Source of the DNA: CAZBGL01 sp964491375
Lineage (GTDB): Bacteria > Desulfobacterota > Deferrisomatia > Deferrisomatales > Deferrisomataceae
Reading direction: 5' to 3'
DNA length: 11,335 nucleotides
Assembly (NCBI GenBank): GCA_964491375.1
Contig: CAZBGL010000043.1
Coordinates: forward strand, 1 to 11,335
Notes under the pieces: generated by a model
Seen by the model: the letters and a program-made list of their open reading frames with translations, nothing else
What the model was told of the DNA's origin: nothing
Database searches by the model: none
Part shown: positions 1 through 4,928 of the stretch, piece by piece
How the letters are laid out: each line of letters starts with the position of its first letter
Numbering within the stretch: position 1 is the first letter of the stretch
Program-made: the position numbers and the translations under genes

Positions 1-101
1 TCGGCCAGCACCTCGGGATCGGCCAGTTCCCGCGTGAGGGCCTCGTAACGGGCCTCCACCTTTCCGAGCTGTTCGAGCCAGCGGGCTGCTTCCTCGCTCA
101 C
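1..101 (-). CDS. prfA: Peptide chain release factor 1, N-terminal fragment
   Basis: Only the first 33 codons are inside the window; the gene runs off the left edge. The reading frame begins with GTG at 101-99 and gives a helical acidic N-terminus containing RYEALTRELADPEVLA. This matches the opening of class I release factors (the YEEL..LSDPEV pattern of RF1/RF2), which recognise stop codons and trigger peptide release. A GGAGG Shine-Dalgarno (minus strand, opposite 106-110) lies 4 bases upstream. The start codon overlaps the thyX stop in a GTGA arrangement, implying translational coupling. The choice of RF1 over RF2 rests on location: prfA commonly lies downstream of rpmE in bacteria. The GGQ motif is outside the window, so it could not be checked. 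Confidence 0.8.
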   Translation of the reverse strand, partial: MSEEAARWLEQLGKVEARYEALTRELADPEVLA

Positions 102-808
102 GGCGCCTCCGGGTCCACCAGGGGGAGCAGTTCCGCGCGCACCGCGTCGGCCTGCCCGCACGAGTACTCCCCCTCGGGGCACGGCCCCTTCAGGCACCCC
201 GGCCCGGCCCTCCGGAACAGGGCCGGCGCCACCGGCACCACCGCCTCGAGCATGGCCCGGGCCAGGGCTCGGATCTCCCACTGGGCCCTCCGGCACAGCC
301 GCAGCCGGAAGAAGTGCCGGAGCTCCCGGGCGTTCATGGACACCACGATCTTGGTCTCGCAGGCGTTGGGGAGCACGTACCGGGCGTCCTCGGCGGGCAC
401 GCCGGCCTCGGCGAGCTCCCGGTACAGGGCCCACAGATCCTCCATGGCTTTCACGAACCGTTGCCGGAGCGCCGGCCGGGTCTCCACGCTGGGCGGCACC
501 ACGGCCTGCACCCGGTCCATGCGCACGTATCGCTGGCTCTGCTGGGAGTAGGACGCGATCCGGTGGCGCACCAACTGGTGGGAGCAGGCCCGGCTGATGC
601 CCTCGATGCCGAAGGTGAACGCCGCGTGCTCGAACGCGGAGAGGTGGCCCATGCGCTCCAGGCGGACCACCAGGTCCCGGGCGTCGTCCGGTCCCAGGCG
701 ATCCCCCAGTTCCGCCACACCCCGGGCCGAATAGCACAGCCGGGCCGCCAGCGCCACGGTGCGCTCGGGTTCGGGGGTGTGGCTCAGCAGGCGGACGGCC
801 GGGGGCAC
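98..808 (-). CDS. thyX: FAD-dependent thymidylate synthase ThyX
   Basis: This 236-residue protein makes dTMP from dUMP using methylenetetrahydrofolate, FAD and NADPH; it is the flavin alternative to ThyA. The signature RHRxxSxxxxSxR is complete at residues 81-93 (RHRIASYSQQSQR). The family block SAFEHAAFTF (57-66), the DARYVLPN block (141-148) and the NARELRHFFRLR helix (159-170) are also present. The C-terminus carries a cysteine-rich stretch with C205, C210 and C217 in a GPxC..GPCPEGxxSCG context, a pattern I recall from other anaerobe ThyX proteins. The start is GTG at 808, 7 bases after the rpmE stop; the SD is weak, so translation may depend on coupling to rpmE. The stop overlaps the prfA start. 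Confidence 0.95.
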   Translation of the reverse strand: MPPAVRLLSHTPEPERTVALAARLCYSARGVAELGDRLGPDDARDLVVRLERMGHLSAFEHAAFTFGIEGISRACSHQLVRHRIASYSQQSQRYVRMDRVQAVVPPSVETRPALRQRFVKAMEDLWALYRELAEAGVPAEDARYVLPNACETKIVVSMNARELRHFFRLRLCRRAQWEIRALARAMLEAVVPVAPALFRRAGPGCLKGPCPEGEYSCGQADAVRAELLPLVDPEAP

Positions 809-815
809 GGTTCCG

Positions 816-1034
816 CTACGAGGAGGCGTCCTTCTTGTCCAGGCCGTACTTGCGCAGGAACCGTTCGACCCGGCCGGCCGTGTCCACCACCTTCTCCTTG
901 CCGGTGAAGAAGGGATGGCACTGGGAGCAGATCTCGGTGTGGATCTTGGGCTTGGTCGAGCGGGTCTCGAAGGTGTACCCGCACGAGCAGGTGACGATCG
1001 CCTTGTCGTACTTGGGGTGGATGCCCTTTTTCAT
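816..1034 (-). CDS. rpmE: 50S ribosomal protein L31 (zinc-binding form)
   Basis: This 72-residue protein begins MKKGIHPKYDKAIV, the usual bL31 opening. The ATG at 1034-1032 is preceded by a strong AAGGAG five bases away, so the upstream in-frame ATG at 1073 is rejected. C16, C18, C36 and C39 form the zinc site of the C+ type of L31, rather than the cysteine-free paralogue used during zinc limitation. The KPKIHTEICSQCHPFFTGK block is highly conserved. L31 contributes to an intersubunit bridge in the ribosome. It is the first gene of the leftward rpmE-thyX-prfA group. Its leader holds a small AT-rich hairpin next to the SD, which could be regulatory. Confidence 0.97.
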   Translation of the reverse strand: MKKGIHPKYDKAIVTCSCGYTFETRSTKPKIHTEICSQCHPFFTGKEKVVDTAGRVERFLRKYGLDKKDASS

Positions 1035-1052
1035 GACCGCTCCTTGGACGGA

Positions 1053-1069
1053 GTTTTCCCAGCGAAAAC
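1053..1069 (-). promoter_or_regulatory. Leader hairpin before rpmE
   Basis: A perfect inverted repeat, GTTTTC / GAAAAC (1053-1058 and 1064-1069) with a 5-base loop, lies in the presumed rpmE 5' leader. It is about 6 bases upstream of the AAGGAG ribosome-binding site. The AT-rich arms stand out in this GC-rich sequence. Autogenous control of rpmE through its mRNA leader is known in gammaproteobacteria; whether this element does the same is inference. Confidence 0.35.
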
Positions 1070-1073
1070 CCAA

Positions 1074-1103
1074 ACTCTAGCACCGGATATCGTATTCGCG
1101 CAA
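1074..1103 (-). promoter_or_regulatory. Candidate sigma70-type promoter for rpmE
   Basis: On the minus strand TTGCGC (1103-1098) and TAGAGT (1079-1074) are separated by 18 bases. Both hexamers match the consensus in 4 of 6 positions. The site is placed suitably, about 40 bases upstream of the rpmE start. This is a pattern match only. Confidence 0.35.
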
Positions 1104-1197
1104 GGATTCCCGGCGGGGGGCAGAGGCGGGCGTCCACGTCGGCCCTCCACGTCCCCGCGCCACCGGGCTTTGCCCGTTGACTCCCGCTAAATCCTGT

Positions 1198-1224
1198 TTG
1201 ACACACGCCTTTGCTTGTTATTAT
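1198..1224 (+). promoter_or_regulatory. Candidate sigma70-type promoter for rex
   Basis: A perfect -35 TTGACA (1198-1203) and a 5/6 -10 TATTAT (1219-1224) are separated by 15 bases, a slightly short spacer. This is the most AT-rich patch in the intergenic region and lies about 55 bases before the rex start codon. A Rex-operator-like repeat overlaps the -10. Confidence 0.55.
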
Positions 1225-1235
1225 CCTTCACAAGC
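1213..1235. promoter_or_regulatory. Candidate Rex operator
   Basis: The inverted repeat GCTTGT...ACAAGC (1213-1218 and 1230-1235) covers the -10 of the rex promoter. The right half reads TTCACAA, a good Rex half-site, and the left half TTGTTA is also a known Rex-type half. The canonical Rex site is TTGTGA-N6-TCACAA, with 10 bases between TTGT and ACAA; here there are 11, so it is imperfect. Position and half-sites support negative autoregulation of rex, relieved when NADH/NAD+ rises. Confidence 0.5.
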
Positions 1236-1278
1236 CCTGCGGCCACGGAACGGATCCGGCAACCGGGAGCGCGAGACC

Positions 1279-1914
1279 ATGCAGAACACGCCCAAGGTCC
1301 CCGAGGCCACCATCAAGCGGTTGTCCATCTACATGCGGGTCCTGCGGGATCTCGAGAAGAAAGGCGTCGAGGTGATCTCCAGCGCGGAACTGGCGGACAT
1401 CTGCGGGGTGAACGCCGCGCAGATCCGCAAGGATCTCACCTACTTCGGTGAGTTCGGCGTGAGGGGGGTGGGCTACTACGTGAAGGAGCTCCACTTCGAC
1501 ATCCGCAAGGTCCTGGGGCTCAACCGCAAGCGCAACGTGGCCCTGATCGGGGTGGGCAACCTGGGCCGGGCCCTGGCGAGCTACAAGAACTTCGCCGAGC
1601 ACGGGTACGTGTTCGTGGCGGCATTTGACGTGGATCCGAACAAAGTGGGAACCTATCTCCCCACCGGGGTTCCCATCCACTCGGTGGAGGACATGCCCCG
1701 GATCGTGGCCGAAAAGGGGATCGAGATCGCCATCATCACCACCCCGGCCGAGGCCGCCCAAGAGGCGGCCGACGCGGCCGTGCGGGCCGGAATCCGGGGC
1801 ATCCTCAACTTCGCGCCCGTCCAGATCCAGGTTCCGGAGGACGTCAGGGTAAAGAAAGTGGACCTTACGACCGAATTCGATAACCTGGTGTACCATTTGT
1901 ATTCCCGATCCTGA
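1279..1914 (+). CDS. rex: Redox-sensing transcriptional repressor Rex
   Basis: This 211-residue protein is a dimeric repressor that reads the NADH/NAD+ ratio and controls fermentation and respiration genes. The N-terminal winged helix (about residues 10-75) includes SAELADICGVNAAQIRKDL (36-54) and the Rex hallmark YFGEFGVRGVGY (56-67). The Rossmann domain carries GVGNLG at 91-96, and the FDVDPNKVG segment follows. The C-terminal domain-swapped helix ends NLVYHLYSRS. Start choice: ATG 1279 has a GGGAG site 9 bases upstream and matches family length; extending to ATG 1177 would run across the promoter. The next gene begins 18 bases after the stop, suggesting cotranscription with the glycosyltransferase. 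Confidence 0.96.
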   Translation: MQNTPKVPEATIKRLSIYMRVLRDLEKKGVEVISSAELADICGVNAAQIRKDLTYFGEFGVRGVGYYVKELHFDIRKVLGLNRKRNVALIGVGNLGRALASYKNFAEHGYVFVAAFDVDPNKVGTYLPTGVPIHSVEDMPRIVAEKGIEIAIITTPAEAAQEAADAAVRAGIRGILNFAPVQIQVPEDVRVKKVDLTTEFDNLVYHLYSRS

Positions 1915-1932
1915 CATCCGGACGAGAGCATC

Positions 1933-3150
1933 ATGACCGATTGGATCCTGGAAAACCCCGAGAACGTCTCCGGTGCCGAGCTCGTGGTGGGCATCCCGAG
2001 CTACAACGAGGCCGACTCCATCGCCTTTCCGGTGGAGCAGGCCGCGCTGGGCATCCGGGAGTTCTTCGGCGACCGGAAATGCGTCATCGTCAACTGCGAC
2101 AACGCGAGCACCGACGGAACCAGGGAGGCGTTCTTCGGAGCGCGGTGCGACGTGCCCCGGATGTACGTGTCCACCCCCGTCGGGGTGAAGGGCAAGGGGA
2201 ACAACTTCCGGAACCTGTTCCGGCTGGTCCAGGAGCTGGGCGCGCAGGCCGTAGTGGTGGTGGACGCGGACCTCAAGAGCATCACCCCGAAGTGGATCAA
2301 GGCCCTGGGGGAGCCCCTGTTCGACGACTTCGGGTTCGTGGCACCCCTTTACCTGCGCCACAAGTACGACGGAACCATCACCAACAACATCGCCTACCCT
2401 CTGACCCGGTGCCTGTACGGCCGGCGCGTGCGCCAACCCATTGGGGGTGACTTCGGGTTCTCCGGCGAACTGGCCACGTTCTATCTGAACCACGAGACCT
2501 GGAACGAGGACGTGGCCCAGTTCGGCATCGACATCTGGATGACCACGCTCGCCATGTACCACCGACGGCCCATCACCCAGGCGTTCCTCGGCCGGCCCAA
2601 GATCCACCGGCCCAAGGACCCGGCCGCGAGCCTCGGCCCCATGTTCCGGCAAGTGGTCGGCACCATGTTCCACCTGATGGAGGCGTTCGCCCCGTTCTGG
2701 AAAGAGGTGAGGCGCAGCCGCCCCACGGCCATCTACGGTTTCGGCCTGGGCGAGACCGAGATGCCCCCGCCCGTCCACGTGGACGTGGACGCCCTGTACC
2801 GGAAGTTCCACGAAGGGGCCGAGCGCTACGACGCCGTGTGGAAAGAGGCGTTCACCCCGGAGACCTATGCCAAGCTCCAGGAGGTGCGGGGGATGGAGGC
2901 GGCCCACTTCGAGTTTCCCATCCCCCTGTGGGCCCACGTGCTGTTCGACACGGCCGTGGCCCACAAGAACCGCGTGGTGCCCCGGAACGAACTGCTGGAC
3001 GCCCTTGCGCCCCTGTACTTCGGCCGCACGCTCTCCTTCGTGCGCGCCACCGAGGGCATGGCGCTCCAGCAGGCCGAGGAGTACATCGAGGAGCAGTGCC
3101 TCGCGTTCGAGGAGGCCAAGCCCTACCTGATCGAGCGTTGGGGGGCCTGA
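1933..3150 (+). CDS. GT78-like glycosyltransferase (mannosyl/glucosylglycerate synthase-like)
   Basis: This 405-residue protein is a soluble GT-A fold glycosyltransferase with no signal peptide or membrane segment. Visible motifs are GIPSYNEADS (20-29, nucleotide-sugar strand), GKGNN (87-91), the metal-binding DADL (111-114), QPIGGDFGFS (168-177), GIDIWMTT (198-205) and KIHRPKDPAA (223-232). From memory, retaining mannosylglycerate synthase of Rhodothermus (GT78) has the same order: GKG, DAD followed by PxWI, QPLGGE, WGID, and a metal-ligand histidine in xxHR. The C-terminal helical part also resembles it. The likely role is making a glyceroside compatible solute such as mannosyl- or glucosylglycerate, but donor and acceptor cannot be read from sequence. 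GT81/GT2 membership is the alternative. The SD is weak. It lies between rex and a receiver protein, probably in one operon. Confidence 0.75.
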   Translation: MTDWILENPENVSGAELVVGIPSYNEADSIAFPVEQAALGIREFFGDRKCVIVNCDNASTDGTREAFFGARCDVPRMYVSTPVGVKGKGNNFRNLFRLVQELGAQAVVVVDADLKSITPKWIKALGEPLFDDFGFVAPLYLRHKYDGTITNNIAYPLTRCLYGRRVRQPIGGDFGFSGELATFYLNHETWNEDVAQFGIDIWMTTLAMYHRRPITQAFLGRPKIHRPKDPAASLGPMFRQVVGTMFHLMEAFAPFWKEVRRSRPTAIYGFGLGETEMPPPVHVDVDALYRKFHEGAERYDAVWKEAFTPETYAKLQEVRGMEAAHFEFPIPLWAHVLFDTAVAHKNRVVPRNELLDALAPLYFGRTLSFVRATEGMALQQAEEYIEEQCLAFEEAKPYLIERWGA

Positions 3151-3177
3151 TCCGGTGGCTCCGGAAAGGAGGAGGAC

Positions 3178-3546
3178 GTGGCCCGGATCCTGATCGTGGA
3201 CGACGAAGAACACATCCGCACCCTGTACACCCTGGAACTCCAGGACGACGGCCACGAGGTGCTGGCCCTGGAGGGAGCCCAGGGCATCGAGGACCACATC
3301 GAGTCGTTCCGGCCCGACGTGGTGATCCTGGACATCAAGATGGTGGACGTCAGCGGCTTGGACGTGCTTCAGCAGATCCGGAACCGGTTCTACGACCTGC
3401 CGGTCATCCTGTGCTCGGCGTACGGTTCGTACAAGGGGGACGTGAAGAGCATCGCCGCGGACTACTACGTGGTGAAGTCCTCGGACCTCACCGAGCTCAA
3501 GACCAAGATCCGCAACGCCCTGGAGGCGCGCATCCCCCGGAAGTGA
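3178..3546 (+). CDS. Stand-alone response regulator receiver protein
   Basis: This 122-residue protein is a single CheY-type receiver domain with no output domain. The acidic pocket is D8-D9, the phosphoacceptor is D52 in VVILDIKM, the switch serine is S80 in LCSAYG, and the conserved lysine is K100 in YYVVKS. All catalytic positions for phosphorylation are therefore present. The start is GTG with a very strong AAAGGAGG five bases upstream, 27 bases after the glycosyltransferase. The partner kinase is not in the window. Because it lacks a DNA-binding or enzymatic domain, it probably works through protein-protein contact or as a phosphorelay intermediate. Its position suggests a link with the glycosyltransferase or the nucleoside-kinase-like protein, which is inference. 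Confidence 0.9.
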   Translation: MARILIVDDEEHIRTLYTLELQDDGHEVLALEGAQGIEDHIESFRPDVVILDIKMVDVSGLDVLQQIRNRFYDLPVILCSAYGSYKGDVKSIAADYYVVKSSDLTELKTKIRNALEARIPRK

Positions 3547-3584
3547 ACGACCCTTCCGCTTTACCCCGGCCGGGCCCCTTGATA

Positions 3585-3612
3585 TCCTCCCCGGTCCCCG
3601 AGACCGGGAGGA
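3585..3612 (+). promoter_or_regulatory. Hairpin enclosing the kinase ribosome-binding site
   Basis: TCCTCCCCGGTC (3585-3596) pairs with GACCGGGAGGA (3602-3612), leaving one unpaired C and a 5-base loop. The right arm contains the GGGAGGA Shine-Dalgarno of the gene starting at 3616, and the left arm is an anti-Shine-Dalgarno TCCTCC. The structure could hide the ribosome-binding site. It is a prediction from base pairing only. Confidence 0.45.
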
Positions 3613-3615
3613 CGG

Positions 3616-4227
3616 ATGGTCCGTTACATCGCCGTGGCCGGCAACATGGGTACGGGCAAGAGCAGCCTGGTGGAGTTCCTGTGCCGGCGCTATCCCCACA
3701 TCCGGCCGTTTTACGAGCGGTTCGAGGAGAACCCCTACCTGGAGGACTTCTACCGGGACATGCGCCGGTGGGCGTTCCAGTCCCAGGTGTACTTCCTGAC
3801 GCTCAAGTTCCGGATCCACCAGGAACTGGCTGCGTGCGACCAGGTGGTCATCCAGGACCGAACGATCTACGAGGACGCCGAGATCTTCGCCGAGAACCTC
3901 CACCGCCGGGGGATCCTCGCGGGCCGAGACTACCGGGCCTACCGTCTCCTCTACGAGACGATTCGGCGTTCCCTCCCACCACCGGACCTCCTCATTTACC
4001 TGCGGTCCAGCCTGCGCACGATCCGCCGGAGGATCCGTCGCAGGGGCCGGGCGTTCGAGCAAGGGGTGGAGCCGGGATACCTCCGGGACCTGAACCGGCT
4101 GTACCGGTCCTGGATCCGGCGGTATACACTCTCACCCGTGGTGGTCTTGGACGCGGATCGTCTGGACTTCATCCACGATCTGGTGGACCGGATCGAGGTG
4201 CTCCGGACCATCGAGCGGTATCTGTGA
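3616..4227 (+). CDS. Deoxynucleoside kinase family protein
   Basis: This 203-residue P-loop protein belongs to the deoxyadenosine/deoxyguanosine kinase family, which phosphorylates salvaged deoxynucleosides with ATP. The Walker A loop is GNMGTGKSS (9-17). The family's ENPYLEDFY segment (38-46), FQSQVYFL (54-61) and the DRTIYEDAEIF motif (81-91, the DRS-type catalytic motif plus substrate-contacting residues) follow in the usual order. An arginine-rich lid, RRRIRRRGRAFE, is at 137-148. The C-terminal VVVLDADRLDF is typical of the last strand. Substrate preference cannot be assigned. The start ATG has GGAGG 4 bases upstream, held within a predicted hairpin. It is 69 bases after the receiver gene and may end the rex operon. 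Confidence 0.88.
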   Translation: MVRYIAVAGNMGTGKSSLVEFLCRRYPHIRPFYERFEENPYLEDFYRDMRRWAFQSQVYFLTLKFRIHQELAACDQVVIQDRTIYEDAEIFAENLHRRGILAGRDYRAYRLLYETIRRSLPPPDLLIYLRSSLRTIRRRIRRRGRAFEQGVEPGYLRDLNRLYRSWIRRYTLSPVVVLDADRLDFIHDLVDRIEVLRTIERYL

Positions 4228-4252
4228 GGGACCGGATCCTTTTGGGCGGTCG

Positions 4253-4264
4253 TTCCGGCCGGAA
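4253..4264. promoter_or_regulatory. 12-bp palindrome beside purE promoter
   Basis: TTCCGGCCGGAA is a perfect palindrome just upstream of the extended -10 at 4270-4278, overlapping where a -35 would fall. It could be an operator. CCGG-rich palindromes arise easily at this base composition, so the support is weak. Confidence 0.2.
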
Positions 4265-4269
4265 AACCG

Positions 4270-4278
4270 TGGCATAAT
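4270..4278 (+). promoter_or_regulatory. Extended -10 promoter for purE operon
   Basis: TGGCATAAT fits the extended -10 pattern TGN plus a 5/6 TATAAT match. No convincing -35 is seen at 17-18 bases upstream, which is tolerable for extended -10 promoters. Transcription would start near 4285, giving a leader of about 140 bases that begins with the long hairpin. Confidence 0.45.
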
Positions 4279-4291
4279 CGCTCGCCCGCGC

Positions 4292-4336
4292 GCACCCGCT
4301 CCCCGCAGCCCCCGCTGGCCTGCGGGGAGCGGGTGC
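4292..4336 (+). promoter_or_regulatory. Perfect 17-bp stem-loop in purE leader
   Basis: GCACCCGCTCCCCGCAG (4292-4308) is exactly complementary to 4320-4336, with an 11-base loop. A second, weaker GC-rich hairpin (CCGCC 4336-4340 and CGCCCG 4346-4351, pairing with CGGGCG 4362-4367 and GGCGG 4369-4373) follows and shares one base with it. No T-tract follows, so it is not a classical intrinsic terminator. It could insulate the upstream rex operon, protect the 5' end of the purE mRNA, or form part of an attenuator. The rest of 4228-4427 shows no plausible gene. Confidence 0.6.
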
Positions 4337-4427
4337 CGCCGGGCACGCCCGTTCGCCGGTGCGGGCGCGGCGGGCGGGCGCCTCTGCACAGGCCCACCCT
4401 GCGGAACAGGTCGGAGGGAGACGGATC

Positions 4428-4925
4428 GTGAGGAAGGTGATCGTGCTGATGGGGAGCCCCAACGACTGGCCGGTGATGAAGAAAGCCGTGCTCACCCTGC
4501 GGGATTTCGGGGTCCCGTTCGAGGTGCACGTGGCCTCGGCGCACCGGGACCCGCACAGGGTGGCTGAGATCGCGAGCCGCGCCCGGGACGAGGGTGCCGC
4601 GGCCCTGATCTGCGGGGCCGGCATGGCGGCCCATCTGGCCGGCGTGGTGGCGGCCCACACCACCCTGCCGGTGATCGGGGTCCCGCTGGCCTCCGGGGCG
4701 CTGGGGGGCCGAGACGCCCTGCTGAGCACCGTGCAGATGCCCCGGGGGATCCCCGTGGCCACGGTGGCCGTGGACGGGGCGGTGAACGCGGCGCTGCTCG
4801 CGTGCCAGATCCTGGCGGTGGAGGATCGGGATCTGGCCGCCCGGCTGGAGGAGGCCCGGAAGGGGGACCGGACCCGGCTGCGGGAAGCCACCGAAGCCTT
4901 CCGGAAGGAGCTGCAGGAGGGTTAG
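4428..4925 (+). CDS. purE: 5-(carboxyamino)imidazole ribonucleotide mutase PurE
   Basis: This 165-residue protein rearranges N5-CAIR to CAIR in de novo purine synthesis. Family blocks are visible: MGSPND (8-13), SAHRDP (37-42, catalytic H39), CGAGMAAHLAGV (62-73), QMPRGIPV (103-110) and NAALLACQIL (120-129). The GAGxAAHL block is the class I pattern, not the AGRSNAL pattern of class II AIR carboxylases. Compared with E. coli there is M for G and A for P in GAGGAAHLPG, and HRD for HRT. The start is GTG 4428 with GGAGG/GGGAG 7-10 bases upstream; the ATG at 4359 would add residues not found in the family. PurK, which normally supplies N5-CAIR, is not adjacent. accC starts 3 bases after the stop. 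Confidence 0.93.
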   Translation: MRKVIVLMGSPNDWPVMKKAVLTLRDFGVPFEVHVASAHRDPHRVAEIASRARDEGAAALICGAGMAAHLAGVVAAHTTLPVIGVPLASGALGGRDALLSTVQMPRGIPVATVAVDGAVNAALLACQILAVEDRDLAARLEEARKGDRTRLREATEAFRKELQEG

Positions 4926-4928
4926 GCC

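Noticed and set aside
1035..1073. Extended N-terminus for rpmE from the upstream ATG at 1073
   Set aside because: L31 starts with MKKGIHP; the extra residues cover the leader hairpin and the SD.
1164..1176. Short hairpin CGGGC-TTT-GCCCG between rpmE and rex
   Set aside because: Only 5 bp and lying upstream of the rex -35, between divergent genes, where no terminator is needed.
1177..1278. Extended N-terminus for rex from ATG 1177
   Set aside because: It would translate the promoter and operator region. The added residues do not resemble Rex, and ATG 1279 has a suitable ribosome-binding site.
1228..4062. Very long minus-strand open frame opposite rex, the glycosyltransferase, the receiver and the kinase
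   Set aside because: High G+C removes stop codons from antisense frames. The translation is rich in H, G, P, V and R with no recognisable domain, and the plus-strand genes are clear. The same holds for the long minus-strand frames at 3996-6416, 6332-8110 and 8577-11312.
2838..4277. 479-residue plus-strand frame overlapping three genes
   Set aside because: It is a proline/arginine/glycine-rich shadow of the glycosyltransferase, receiver and kinase genes, without a start signal or motif.
4361..4380. Possible G-quadruplex in the purE leader
   Set aside because: Only three runs of GGG and one GG are present, so only a weak two-layer structure is possible. Pairing within the second hairpin is more likely.
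4359..4427. Extended N-terminus for purE from ATG 4359
   Set aside because: The extension lies in the GC-rich leader, lacks a Shine-Dalgarno, and PurE proteins begin at the strand preceding MGS. GTG 4428 has a good SD.
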